A DNA stretch of 64,000 nucleotides from Nitrospira sp. (GTDB lineage: Bacteria > Nitrospirota > Nitrospiria > Nitrospirales > Nitrospiraceae): assembly GCA_024998685.1 (NCBI GenBank), contig JACOEH010000020.1:20601-84600 (forward strand), given 5' to 3'. The translations under genes and the position numbers were made by a program. This document shows, one piece after another, positions 45,422 to 53,042 of the stretch. Numbering within the stretch: the first letter of the stretch is position 1; every line of letters begins with the position of its first letter. Below the pieces are notes generated by a model. The model saw only the letters and a program-made list of their open reading frames with translations, was not told the DNA's origin and did no database searches.

Positions 45422-45779
45422 TCAGATCAACGTGATCCCGCTCGTGGACGTGATGTTGGTCTTACTCGTTATTGTATTGACCACCGCCACCTTCATCAGC
45501 ACCGGACAAATTCCCATCAACTTGGCCAAAGCCAAGGAGGCGGGCGATCGAAAAGATGTCCCGATCGTGATTTCCTTGACCGCCGATGGAAGTCTGTACA
45601 TAAACGATACCCCCGTCCCCAATGGAAGCCTTCCGTCCGCTCTGAGCTCCCGGCCTCGTGAATCAGCCGTGATCGTACGAGCCGACAAAGTGACCTTGCT
45701 CGAAAAATTCGTTGCGTTGGTCGACGAAATCCGCGGCCTAGGATTTCAACAGGTCAGCCTGGAGGTCATTCGTCTGTGA
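45405..45779 (+). CDS. exbD: ExbD/TolR-type proton channel subunit
   Basis: 124 residues. A single N-terminal helix with the essential Asp (L-V-D-V-M-L-V-L-L-V-I-V-L) followed by the periplasmic domain (R-K-D-V-P-I-V-I-S-L-T-A-D-G-S-L-Y-I, E-S-A-V-I-V-R-A-D). Forms the ion-driven complex with ExbB. With Fur and FbpABC upstream, iron-linked energisation of outer-membrane transport is likely. Confidence 0.92.
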   Translation: MERNIDQINVIPLVDVMLVLLVIVLTTATFISTGQIPINLAKAKEAGDRKDVPIVISLTADGSLYINDTPVPNGSLPSALSSRPRESAVIVRADKVTLLEKFVALVDEIRGLGFQQVSLEVIRL

Positions 45780-45856
45780 TGGGGCAATTCCATCCAGATT
45801 ACAGACAATCGAATGGGTTCAATGACGGCTGGTTGGTTCGTATCTTGCCTTTTCGA

Positions 45857-46216
45857 TCAGTTATGATCCGACGGCGGTTCAGTAATCGGCCCGGATTGAG
45901 ACGTACAGTCTTGTTGTTTCCAATCGCGCAATACGCCTGACTGATCGAACGTCAGGAGATACGCTTCGCACTTGTTCGACGCCGCATGGCCTGAATATCC
46001 GACCGTGCCGCTGCCTCGATCATAGTAGGTCCAGACCGATCCTCCCGCCGGCAATCTCTCCTCCTTGTGCGGCATACCGTACCGGCCGGCCACCACGTTC
46101 TGAGTAACGTGATCCACCTTGTTTTTGAAATATGCCGTTTCAAACTCGCTGCAGGCGGACAGGGCTACACACGCAACAGACAACAGGCGCAATGACTCTC
46201 GTAAAATTATTTTCAT
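45857..46216 (-). CDS. Small lipoprotein
   Basis: 119 residues; signal peptide with lipobox L-S-A-C. The mature part has V-T-Q-N-V-V-A-G-R-Y-G-M-P-H-K-E-E-R-L-P-A-G-G-S-V-W-T-Y-Y and L-L-T-F-D-Q-S-G-V-L-R-D-W-K-Q-Q-D-C, the same Y-G-x-P then L-x-F-x-x-x-G-x-L pattern as the SmpA-like lipoproteins elsewhere in the window. Two Cys (in S-N-K-C and Q-Q-D-C) may form a disulfide. Follows, on the same strand, the ApbE gene. Confidence 0.72.
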   Translation of the reverse strand: MKIILRESLRLLSVACVALSACSEFETAYFKNKVDHVTQNVVAGRYGMPHKEERLPAGGSVWTYYDRGSGTVGYSGHAASNKCEAYLLTFDQSGVLRDWKQQDCTSQSGPITEPPSDHN

Positions 46217-46268
46217 TGTGTCGTCCTCATCCTGTATTGACCATCATGACAGTAAATATAGGCACTTC

Positions 46269-47312
46269 TCATGGCGCACGCAGCCGACCACGGAGCCCGG
46301 ACGAAACGGTCACCCTCCCTTCATCGTCGATGATGATCGCTTCTACATCCGGTAAGCGCTCGACCAACTCCAGACCGCGCGTCGGACCCAGCACAAAGAC
46401 TCCTGTATCCAGCCCATCGGCGACCGCCCCCTCTTTGGCAATGACGGTGACACTTTGACAGCCACGGGCCGGCCGCAAGGTCTGTGGGTCCAAAATGTGA
46501 TGATACCGGACTCCATCCCGCTCGAAAAACCGTTCATAATCACCTGCCGTTGAAATCGCTTCATCTTTTAAATCGATGACGGCAATGACCGCCTCATCTT
46601 CACGTGGATGCTTGATCCCTACGGGAAACCCATCGCGTTTGGGAAGGACACCGAAGGTTTTAATATCTCCCGATAAAGCGACCACCCCGCTCTGAGCGCC
46701 TACCCGTTTCATCTCCTCTACCACCCGATCTGCCGCATATCCTTTTCCAATACCTCCAATATCGACACGCATTCCCTTGTGTGGAAGAAAAATGGTTCGT
46801 GCCTCCTTGTTGATCTGAATATTTGTCCAATCGACAAGAGGCTGCAGCTGTTGCAATTCCTCGTCACTCGGAATGTGTTGGCGTTCCGTAAAACTCCAGG
46901 CTTCCATCGCAGGGCCCACGGCGATATTAAAGCCGCCATCGGTCAATTGTGCCATTTCCATGGATCGGACCACCAACTCCAATGTCTCGCGGCTCACCCG
47001 CACCGGCTGAAGACCGGCTTCGGCATTCACATGTGAGAGTTCGCTGTCCGGACGCCAGGTGCTTAGTAGCTGTTCGAGTCGCGTGACCTCATCAAATCCG
47101 GCCTGAATCGCTCGATAGCCCACGTCCTTGTCGAACGCCACAACGGTGATCGTCACCAGCGTGCCCATGTGGATCTGCGTCCGCTTGACGATGGGAGGTG
47201 ATGGATCAGGCCGCAGCTCCACACACCCAGCCAAGGATGCTGCGATAAGGCAACACATTGTCATCAAAATCGCAACGGTCCGACGTGCCTTTATTGCAAC
47301 AATGATCTTCAT
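46269..47312 (-). CDS. apbE: FAD:protein FMN transferase (ApbE), lipoprotein
   Basis: 347 residues. The start at 47312 (MKIIVAIKARRTVAILMTMC) gives a signal peptide with lipobox S-L-A-G-C; an upstream start at 47441 falls in a decayed neighbour and is rejected. ApbE motifs: M-G-T-L-V-T-I-T-V-V-A, the metal/flavin region G-F-N-I-A-V-G-P, V-D-I-G-G-I-G-K-G-Y-A-A-D, L-S-G-D-I, H-H-I-L-D-P-Q-T and A-V-A-D-G-L-D-T-G-V-F. It attaches FMN through phosphodiester bonds to Thr in exported proteins. A matching target motif occurs in the FMN-binding protein at 53093. Confidence 0.94.
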   Translation of the reverse strand: MKIIVAIKARRTVAILMTMCCLIAASLAGCVELRPDPSPPIVKRTQIHMGTLVTITVVAFDKDVGYRAIQAGFDEVTRLEQLLSTWRPDSELSHVNAEAGLQPVRVSRETLELVVRSMEMAQLTDGGFNIAVGPAMEAWSFTERQHIPSDEELQQLQPLVDWTNIQINKEARTIFLPHKGMRVDIGGIGKGYAADRVVEEMKRVGAQSGVVALSGDIKTFGVLPKRDGFPVGIKHPREDEAVIAVIDLKDEAISTAGDYERFFERDGVRYHHILDPQTLRPARGCQSVTVIAKEGAVADGLDTGVFVLGPTRGLELVERLPDVEAIIIDDEGRVTVSSGLRGRLRAP

Positions 47313-47329
47313 CACCAGTGTCGACGGAA

Positions 47330-47470
47330 ATATCTGGAATACCGAGGATAGGGCATGGCTTCGTAGAGGTGTGCTTCCGACGTGTGATGGCTGAGCAAGG
47401 CTTTCCACCATCGCTAGCAATTGCGTCGCGCAACCCGACATATCCGACCTGATGGAGACCCTAAGAGTTA
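47330..47470 (-). pseudogene. Remnant of the 49777-type lipoprotein gene, internally deleted
   Basis: Directly upstream of apbE, the minus strand reads M-S-G-C-A-T-Q-L-L-A, matching the lipobox region of the intact lipoprotein (M-S-S-C-V-T-E-L-P-A), then jumps to M-V-E-S-L-A-Q-P-S-H, matching its C-terminus (M-V-E-R-L-P-Q-P-S-Q). About 160 codons are missing between. DNA similarity continues into the apbE start. Confidence 0.78.
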
Positions 47471-47591
47471 GAAAGAATATTCCGAGTGTCCTCTACATAC
47501 GGGAATTATAGGGCAACGCACTTTGAATGCCCAGATGCCCTACGCTGTCGAAATTCTCTCTTGACACTGCGACACTTGCTGAATCATTACA

Positions 47592-47606
47592 TAATAATAG
47601 TTCTCA
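47592..47606. promoter_or_regulatory. Fur-like box 1
   Basis: TAATAATAGTTCTCA resembles the 7-1-7 Fur site (TGATAATNATTATCA) at 11 of 14 defined positions, followed by ATTT. It lies between divergently placed apbE and the first porin unit. A wider ACATAAT/ATTATGT inverted repeat (47589-47595, 47612-47618) encloses it. The same sequence recurs at 50471. Confidence 0.6.
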
Positions 47607-47647
47607 ATTTCATTATGTAGATCATCGTATCGTGGCCATCGCAAAAG

Positions 47648-47808
47648 CTCTTCATTGGAACCTTTCCGGATTCTTGAGACACGCCGCGAGTGTGGACTTG
47701 ATCGCCAAGATCTTGAACAAGGGCTGCAATGAAGTGCAAGCGGTGAACGCGCATTGCCGCCTACCCCCTTCTCTTCAATCGAAGGCTGGGGACCGGAATG
47801 TCACGATC
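47648..47808 (+). pseudogene. Decayed copy of the Com-like gene
   Basis: Aligns to the intact Com-like gene (50525) base by base from the preceding CGTATCGTG, but the ATG is CTC, the first Cys codon TGC is CGC (Arg) and an indel shifts the frame after E-C-G. It precedes the first porin as the intact copy once preceded another. Confidence 0.75.
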
Positions 47809-47878
47809 CATTCTCGCGAAAGGAGGAACAGTCATCACATCTCATAGATAGAAGCATGTGTTCACGGTTACCTGAAGG

Positions 47879-47912
47879 CCAGAGACCATCGAGTCCCGAG
47901 TCAGACCACAAC
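47879..47912 (+). repeat. 34-bp leader repeat ahead of porin 1
   Basis: CCAGAGACCATCGAGTCCCG and the next 14 bases are identical to 51482-51515 ahead of porin 2; similarity continues through the ribosome site into both signal peptides. Confidence 0.88.
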
Positions 47913-47937
47913 TTTACTCACATCAGGGAGGATACCG

Positions 47938-49368
47938 ATGAAAACGCGGTCAATCCTCGGGGCTCTTTCGATCATTGCGCTGTCGGTCACCTCCGTCTTC
48001 GCAGAAGAAAGCCTTGAGGAACGAGTGAAAAGACTGGAAGAAGCGTTACGGAAAGCACAGGAACGTGAATCTCGCGAAGTTCCCGAGGACCGTTCATCCA
48101 CAACGACGGACCAATACCCTATACCGGCCGGCCCGATGACCGATATTAAAGTTGAGCGTAAGGGGGAAGAAAAGATCCCGCTTGGGTTCGGCTCAACTGG
48201 ATCCGGAAAACTGATCTATGGCAAGCCGTTTTTGAGTGCGCCCAAGGCCACTGTCGGCGGTTATGCCGATGCCATGTATAACATACTAACCCGCCAAAAC
48301 TTGGACAACCCCAGTCGCAATAGTTTCGGTCAGCAACGATTGGTGCCTTTTATTTACGCCGACATCACCGATCGGATAAAATTCGCGACGGAAATTGAGA
48401 TCGAACGAGGTGGAACCAACACTCCGCAAGGAGACGGCTCGATTCAGGTCGAATTCGCCCAGTTGGACTACTTGGTCGACGAGAAGATCAACCTCCGCGG
48501 CGGCATTCTTCTCATGCCTGTGGGTAAGTTCAATTTACTCCACGATTCGCCCTTGAACGACCTCGTGGATCGACCAATGGTGTCGAGGATCGTCATTCCG
48601 AGCACCTGGTTTGAAGCCGGGGCCGGCATTTATGGAACGCTGTACCCGACAACTCTGTCGAAGTTGGATTATGAACTCTATGCGGTAAACGGCATGAGTC
48701 AAACCGCCGGTGCTATTACAGATTTGGGCATCCGCAATGCACGGGGAAGCGTGTCCCGAGATCGTGATGACAGCAAGGCAATTGTCGGCCGTCTGGCTTA
48801 TAGTCCCATGTTAGGTATTGAAATCGCCGGGTCCGGTTACCACGGCCAATACAAACCCTCAACGGCTACGGTCGGCTCCGGTAACCTCGATATTTTCGCG
48901 GTTGATTGGACCTTGCAACGTGGTCCGTTCGAGGTGATCGGTGAAGCGGCTTGGGTCCGAATCAGCAACAACAACGCCACCGGTGTGGCTGGAGCTCCCA
49001 TCGGACCAGCAGGCATGTTCGGCTACTATGTCCAGGGTAACTATCACTTCATGCCGGAGTTCTTAAAAAGGGCGGCGCCAACCCACTTCTCTGATGCGTC
49101 AACCTTCACCGCCACCATCCGATGGGAGCAAGTCGACACCGATACCGACAATCGCACCATCGTAAATGGTCTCGGCAACCGGCGAGAATTAGATCGATTG
49201 ACGGTGGGCCTCAACTTCAGGCCGATTGAAGATACGGTCTTCAAAATCAACTGGCAGTATAACGCGCAGAACCGCGCGGTGGGTTTAACACCCGCCGGAG
49301 ATTTGGGCACGGCCAATAGTCCGATCGACGGAGATGGCTTCCTCTTCCAGGCGGCGACATACTTCTAA
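47938..49368 (+). CDS. Outer-membrane porin-like protein 1
   Basis: 476 residues. Signal peptide MKTRSILGALSIIALSVTSV with cleavage near V-F-A, then a charged coiled-coil stretch (EESLEERVKRLEEALRKAQE) and a long beta-rich barrel with alternating pattern, ending in aromatic Tyr-Phe (A-A-T-Y-F) as in outer-membrane proteins. Repeated motifs include F-G-S-T-G-S-G-K-L-I-Y-G-K-P-F, Y-A-D-I-T-D-R-I-K-F, G-G-I-L-L-M-P-V-G-K-F-N-L-L-H-D-S-P and Y-S-P-M-L-G-I-E-I-A-G-S-G. The architecture resembles coiled-coil-tethered phosphate/anion porins, but the specificity is unknown. A paralogue follows at 51539. Confidence 0.82.
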   Translation: MKTRSILGALSIIALSVTSVFAEESLEERVKRLEEALRKAQERESREVPEDRSSTTTDQYPIPAGPMTDIKVERKGEEKIPLGFGSTGSGKLIYGKPFLSAPKATVGGYADAMYNILTRQNLDNPSRNSFGQQRLVPFIYADITDRIKFATEIEIERGGTNTPQGDGSIQVEFAQLDYLVDEKINLRGGILLMPVGKFNLLHDSPLNDLVDRPMVSRIVIPSTWFEAGAGIYGTLYPTTLSKLDYELYAVNGMSQTAGAITDLGIRNARGSVSRDRDDSKAIVGRLAYSPMLGIEIAGSGYHGQYKPSTATVGSGNLDIFAVDWTLQRGPFEVIGEAAWVRISNNNATGVAGAPIGPAGMFGYYVQGNYHFMPEFLKRAAPTHFSDASTFTATIRWEQVDTDTDNRTIVNGLGNRRELDRLTVGLNFRPIEDTVFKINWQYNAQNRAVGLTPAGDLGTANSPIDGDGFLFQAATYF

Positions 49369-49383
49369 CGGTCATGAAAGGAT

Positions 49384-49408
49384 GCTCCCTGCCGATTCGG
49401 CAGGGAGC
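49384..49408 (+). terminator. Hairpin after porin 1
   Basis: GCTCCCTGCCG and CGGCAGGGAGC form an 11-bp perfect stem with loop ATT, 16 bases past the porin stop. It occupies the same place as the hairpin at 50740, ahead of the lipoprotein gene, and its right arm holds GGGAG eight bases before the decayed ATG. Confidence 0.72.
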
Positions 49409-49415
49409 TCGCGAC

Positions 49416-49492
49416 ATGATGAAGTTCCTGCAGATGAGCCCATAAATTTTCCCGCTCGTTTTACTCGTGAGCCTAGTAGACTGCACCGGCCG
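49416..49492 (+). pseudogene. Decayed 5' end of the 50764-type lipoprotein gene
   Basis: Begins ATGATGAAGTTCCTGCAGAT and aligns to the intact gene start (ATGACGAAGTTCCTATTAAC), including CCCGCTCGTTTTACTCG, but hits TAA after ten codons and ends at the junction with the apbE fragment. Confidence 0.75.
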
Positions 49493-49786
49493 CTACATCA
49501 TTCGGGATAGTTCGCTGTCCAGACACCAGGTGCTCAATAGCCGTTCGAGTCGCGTGATCTCATCGAACCCGGCCTGAATAGCTTGATAACCCACGTCCTT
49601 GTCGGAGACCACGGCGGTGATCGCCACCAGCGTGCCATGCGATCTGCGTCCGCTTGACGACAAGAGGCGGTGGATCAGGTCGCATTTCACGCAACCAATT
49701 ACCAAGGCTGCGAGAAGACTGCACATTGTCATCGAAATCGCAACGGCTCGTGGTGCCTTCATTGCAAGAATGACCTTCACCACCAA
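49493..49786 (-). pseudogene. Truncated apbE copy
   Basis: Reading from 49786, M-V-V-K-V-I-L-A-M-K-A-P-R-A-V-A matches the ApbE signal peptide and lipobox (V-I-G-C), then a stretch is out of frame (C-D-L-I-H-R-L-L-S-S-S-G-R-R-S) before returning to frame at H-G-T-L-V-A-I-T and G-F-D-E-I-T-R-L-E-R-L-L-S-T-W. It ends after S-E-L-S-R-M-M, with the catalytic three quarters absent. Confidence 0.85.
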
Positions 49787-50385
49787 TGTCGCCGGAAATA
49801 TCTGGAATACCGAGGATAGGGCATGACTTCGTAGAGGCGTGTTTCCGTCTGTGATGGCTGAGGGAGCCTTTCCACCATGGAGTTCTCGTTGAAGGCCGGA
49901 TATTGTTCATTGAGAAAGGTACGTGCCATGGCTCGTTCTTCGGAAATCATTGACACGATGACATTCCGTCCATAGCGCGGCGAATCAACTCCAAACCGCC
50001 ATGTACCCACATGCGTGATGACATCTGCTTCTACGGAAAATGTCATGTCCAAATCGGCTATGGACATGAAAGGCCCTTCACTGATCTGCACTCGGATGAG
50101 TCGATACTTTCCAGTCGGTAAATCGATGGCAAAACGTTGATCCGGAGACTCGATGTCCACCTGGAAGCGTTGTCGGGAATCCGTGTCCTCCAACTCCAGA
50201 AATCGCATCTGTGGTACATACCGTCGAGACCTTTCGCCTGTCAGGACCGTTATGACTCGCCCGACGACCAAGTTGCCTGCGACCTGATCTTGATCGACCA
50301 ATGCAGGCAATTCCGTCACACAACTCGACATACCGAGAACGAGCGATCCCAGGAGACCTCCTCGAAACATCCGGATCTTCTTCAT
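49777..50385 (-). CDS. Lipoprotein of unknown function
   Basis: 202 residues; signal peptide MKKIRMFRGGLLGSLVLGMS with lipobox G-M-S-S-C. The mature part is beta-rich: V-V-G-R-V-I-T-V-L-T-G-E-R-S-R-R-Y, F-Q-V-D-I-E-S-P-D-Q-R-F-A-I-D-L-P-T-G-K-Y-R-L-I-R, F-S-V-E-A-D-V-I-T-H-V-G-T-W-R-F-G. This suggests an Ig-like or DUF2846-type domain (the L-P-x-G-x-Y then V-x-x-G-x-x-x-Y/F pattern). An eroded copy sits ahead of the intact apbE, so lipoprotein plus apbE was a duplicated pair. Confidence 0.78.
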   Translation of the reverse strand: MKKIRMFRGGLLGSLVLGMSSCVTELPALVDQDQVAGNLVVGRVITVLTGERSRRYVPQMRFLELEDTDSRQRFQVDIESPDQRFAIDLPTGKYRLIRVQISEGPFMSIADLDMTFSVEADVITHVGTWRFGVDSPRYGRNVIVSMISEERAMARTFLNEQYPAFNENSMVERLPQPSQTETRLYEVMPYPRYSRYFRRHWW

Positions 50386-50470
50386 AGAAAATTATATGAC
50401 GAGCTGTGCTGAAATGGCACACCGCCCGACGAAAACTAACCGCTTGACAGCTGAATACTGATCGAGATAT

Positions 50471-50485
50471 TAATAATCGTTCTCA
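50471..50485. promoter_or_regulatory. Fur-like box 2
   Basis: TAATAATCGTTCTCA is identical to box 1 except the central base; AATTT follows in both. It lies 39 bases before the Com-like start and 86 bases before the divergent lipoprotein start, so it could control both. Confidence 0.62.
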
Positions 50486-50524
50486 ATTTAAATCAATCCG
50501 CCACGTATCGTGACTATTACAAAG

Positions 50525-50689
50525 ATGCCCACGTTGGAACGCGATCAGACTCTTGAAACGCGCTGCGAGTGTGGGCAACTGATCGCCAAGGTATGCGGAC
50601 AAGGACTGGAACTGAAGTGTAAACGGTGCAAGCGCATCGTCGTTATTCCCTTCTCATCGATAGAGGGTTGGGAGAACGAACCATCATGA
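50525..50689 (+). CDS. Com-like zinc-finger protein
   Basis: 54 residues. The pattern R-C-E-C-G-Q-L-I-A-K, L-E-L-K-C-K-R-C-K-R-I-V-V-I matches the phage Mu Com family (four-Cys zinc finger, mRNA-binding translational activator of mom in Mu). All four Cys are present. It has ACAAAG just before the ATG, a weak ribosome site, and lies under Fur-like box 2. Two decayed copies (47648, 51257) show it is part of a repeated unit. Whether it binds RNA here is unknown; the hairpin downstream is discussed under findings. Confidence 0.75.
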   Translation: MPTLERDQTLETRCECGQLIAKVCGQGLELKCKRCKRIVVIPFSSIEGWENEPS

Positions 50690-50693
50690 TTCA

Positions 50694-50717
50694 TTTCAAG
50701 TGGCAACTTATTTCTAA
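50694..50717 (+). pseudogene. Seven-codon scar of a deleted porin
   Basis: TTTCAAGTGGCAACTTATTT then CTAA reads F-Q-V-A-T-Y-F-stop, matching the last residues of porin 1 (F-Q-A-A-T-Y-F) with the following ATGAAAGGA and hairpin also conserved. A porin formerly lay between the Com-like gene and this point. Confidence 0.7.
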
Positions 50718-50739
50718 CTGTTATGAAAGGAGGCTTCCC

Positions 50740-50756
50740 GCTCCCCGGCGGGGAGC
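50740..50756 (+). promoter_or_regulatory. Hairpin covering the ribosome site of the lipoprotein gene
   Basis: GCTCCCC and GGGGAGC form a 7-bp all-matched stem with loop GGC. The right arm contains GGGGAG, the only well-placed Shine-Dalgarno sequence (8 bases before ATG 50764); the other candidate, AAAGGAGG at 50726-50733, is 30 bases away. Confidence 0.65.
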
Positions 50757-50763
50757 TTGTGAC

Positions 50764-51234
50764 ATGACGAAGTTCCTATTAACGAGTGTGCAAATTCTCC
50801 CGCTCATTCTGCTCGGAAACCTGGGCGGCTGTGCCCTGATGAGCGGGATGGAAGAACGGTCTGCCGTATGCAGCTACGATCATGCCTGGGATGCGGCGGT
50901 CGATGTCGTGAAGGATCGATCGATCAACACCAAGGATAAAGACAGCGGATTGATCGTCACTCATTGGCTCGAAATTCCCATGCCAGGACGAACCTACGGC
51001 ATTTTCAGGAGAGAAGTGGCGGACAGTCGGGATCGGTCCCGTCTTACACTGGAGGTGAAGCGGCGGGACGATGTCACAAAAATCTCTTTTATCGAAGAAC
51101 GGGAGAGCTGGGCATTTCGTGGAGGAGCGCGCCTCTTTGGTTGGGTTCGCACGGAGCCTTCTGACTCTGTCATGCGCGACGTGCAGAATCGGATTGATGC
51201 CAAATTGAAGGAACATGGATGTACCGTCAGTTAA
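50764..51234 (+). CDS. Lipoprotein, BamC-like tail fold suggested
   Basis: 156 residues; start at 50764 (MTKFLLTSVQILPLILLGNL) with lipobox L-G-G-C. An open frame extends upstream to 50626 but runs through the Com-like gene and porin scar in another frame. The mature part has Y-D-H-A-W-D-A-A-V-D-V-V-K-D-R-S-I, D-K-D-S-G-L-I-V-T-H-W, the R-S-R-L-T-L-E-V-K-R pattern and D-V-Q-N-R-I-D-A-K-L, a layout seen in BamC/NlpB-like small domains (W-D-A-v, then d-x-x-x-G-x-I, then R-x-R/l-x-V). Function unknown. Confidence 0.78.
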   Translation: MTKFLLTSVQILPLILLGNLGGCALMSGMEERSAVCSYDHAWDAAVDVVKDRSINTKDKDSGLIVTHWLEIPMPGRTYGIFRREVADSRDRSRLTLEVKRRDDVTKISFIEERESWAFRGGARLFGWVRTEPSDSVMRDVQNRIDAKLKEHGCTVS

Positions 51235-51256
51235 CCCTGGTTCGGCCGTCGCGAAA

Positions 51257-51385
51257 GCGCCTTCGTTTGAACATTGCGCGACTCGTGGGACACGCTGCGG
51301 GTGCAGACAATTGATCGCCAAGGTATGTCGACAAGGACTGGAACTGAAGTGCAAGCGCATTGTGGTCATTCCCTTTCCCTTGTAA
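51257..51385 (+). pseudogene. Decayed copy of the Com-like gene, third unit
   Basis: Reads R-C-G-C-R-Q-L-I-A-K-V-C-R-Q-G-L-E-L-K-C-K-R-I-V-V-I-P-F and stops. It lacks a start codon (GCG instead of ATG), and nine bases are deleted so that K-C-K-R-C-K-R is reduced to K-C-K-R, losing the fourth zinc Cys. Confidence 0.78.
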
Positions 51386-51481
51386 TGAAGACTGGGAGAC
51401 AGGAACATCATAATTTATGGCGCGAGAGGAGGCGTTGCCGTCACATCCAATTTAGAGAGCGTGTGTCATTCCTGAGAAAGA

Positions 51482-51515
51482 CCAGAGACCATCGAGTCCC
51501 GAGTCAGACCACAAC
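51482..51515 (+). repeat. 34-bp leader repeat ahead of porin 2
   Basis: Identical to 47879-47912; see the entry there. Both copies are followed by a GGAGGATnCCGATGAA start region. Confidence 0.88.
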
Positions 51516-51538
51516 CTTAGTCATGAAGGAGGATGCCG

Positions 51539-53038
51539 ATGAAGATGCGGTCAATCCTCGGGGCTCTTGTCCTTGTCAGCCTATCGGTGATGCCGGTTTG
51601 GGCCGAGAACTTGACCCCGGAGGAAATCAAGAAAATGGTCGACGAAGCGGTGGAAAAGCGCTTGCAGGAACGTGAGCGGCAAGAACCGCTTTCAGAGCCC
51701 CGCGAAAGGGTAGAACCAACGGCTGAGCCTGGGGTCGGCCCTATTCCTGAAGTCGGCAGGGATCTTCGCGCCAAAGAGCGCCAACCTCTGTCCTTCAGCT
51801 CAACCGGATCCGGTCGACTGCTGTACGCAAAACCGTTCCTGACGTTTCCCAAAGCGATTGTCGGCGGATATTTTGACATTCAATATCGCGCTCATCGCCA
51901 GCCGGTGCTGGAAACAGGCTATGAAGACATACGGAATGGTCAGGGCACCACGAACGGATTCGACCAGCAGCGATTCGTTCCATTTATCTATGCGGATATT
52001 ACCGAGCATGTGAAGTTTGGATCTGAAATCGAAATCGAACATGGGATCAGGGAAACCAATAGTCTGGAAATCAGCGCAGAATTCGCATTCATCGATTACC
52101 TGATACATGAAAGTGTCAACCTACGAGGAGGAATCATCCTCCTCCCCATCGGCAAGTTTAACCTTCTGCATGACTCGCCGTTGAACGACTTGACCGATCG
52201 ACCGTTGGTCAGCACACTGATCATCCCGAGTACCATATCGGAAACAGGCGTCGGCTTGTACGGTACGTTCTACCCTGGTCGAACGAGCAAGGTGGATTAT
52301 GAAATCTATGCGACGACCGGCCCTTGCGGCTACAACACCGATGGAAGCCCTCGCGTCACTGAGTTTGACGGCACGAAAAATTCCCGTCAACGGAAATGCT
52401 TGTCCAACGACGGGCTCGATATCAATAATGGAAAAGCGGTCGTAGGACGCGTCGCATACAGCCCGATGCTGGGCGTCGAAGTGGCCGGGTCCGGGTATTA
52501 TGGGAATCAATCGCCCACAAGCTATAACCCGCTCAGTATCTTTGCCATAGACTGGACCCTTCAAAAGGGCCCGTTTGAACTCATCGGCGAGGCCGCCTGG
52601 GCCTATGCGAGAAATAACAATCGAGCTATCCCCGGAAGTACATTTGGATTCGCGCCAGGCTCTCGGATAACCGGCATCAACGCACTAGGATTCACACTCA
52701 ACCCGCTCGCCACTCCGCCTGAGAGAATGCAAGGATTTTACATCCAAGGCAACTACCACTTCATGCCTTCTTTTTTGACGAACCTCTCACCAAAGCGTTT
52801 CGGTGAAGGTTCGACATTTACCGCCGTCATCCGTTACGACCGAGTCAATTTGAATTTAGATAACAAAGGAGAGAACGCGGGGAAGTACGAGCAGATTTCG
52901 TTCGGGTTGAACTACCGTCCGATCGAAGATACGGTGTTCAAGATCAGTTATCAGTACTTGCCGGAGTCCTTTAATCCAAATAACGGACAACGCGTTCACG
53001 ACAGTGCATTGGTGATTTCAGCGGCAACCTATTTTTAG
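51539..53038 (+). CDS. Outer-membrane porin-like protein 2
   Basis: 499 residues; start 51539 chosen because it aligns with porin 1 and follows AAGGAGG. Signal peptide (MKMRSILGALVLVSLSVMPV, cleavage after V-W-A), helical charged segment (LTPEEIKKMVDEAVEKRLQE), then a barrel with the same motif order as porin 1: F-S-S-T-G-S-G-R-L-L-Y-A-K-P-F, F-I-Y-A-D-I-T-E, G-G-I-I-L-L-P-I-G-K-F-N-L-L-H-D-S-P, Y-S-P-M-L-G-V-E-V-A-G-S-G-Y and terminal A-A-T-Y-F. It carries extra loops, one with two Cys (G-P-C-G-Y-N, R-K-C-L-S-N), absent in porin 1, perhaps altering ligand choice. Confidence 0.82.
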   Translation: MKMRSILGALVLVSLSVMPVWAENLTPEEIKKMVDEAVEKRLQERERQEPLSEPRERVEPTAEPGVGPIPEVGRDLRAKERQPLSFSSTGSGRLLYAKPFLTFPKAIVGGYFDIQYRAHRQPVLETGYEDIRNGQGTTNGFDQQRFVPFIYADITEHVKFGSEIEIEHGIRETNSLEISAEFAFIDYLIHESVNLRGGIILLPIGKFNLLHDSPLNDLTDRPLVSTLIIPSTISETGVGLYGTFYPGRTSKVDYEIYATTGPCGYNTDGSPRVTEFDGTKNSRQRKCLSNDGLDINNGKAVVGRVAYSPMLGVEVAGSGYYGNQSPTSYNPLSIFAIDWTLQKGPFELIGEAAWAYARNNNRAIPGSTFGFAPGSRITGINALGFTLNPLATPPERMQGFYIQGNYHFMPSFLTNLSPKRFGEGSTFTAVIRYDRVNLNLDNKGENAGKYEQISFGLNYRPIEDTVFKISYQYLPESFNPNNGQRVHDSALVISAATYF

Positions 53039-53042
53039 AGAC

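Noticed and set aside
47312..47441. Longer start for ApbE at 47441
   Set aside because: The extra 43 codons are a remnant of the upstream lipoprotein gene; the lipobox requires the start at 47312.
50626..50763. Longer start for the lipoprotein at 50764
   Set aside because: The extension runs out of frame through the Com-like gene, porin scar and hairpin and would destroy the signal peptide.
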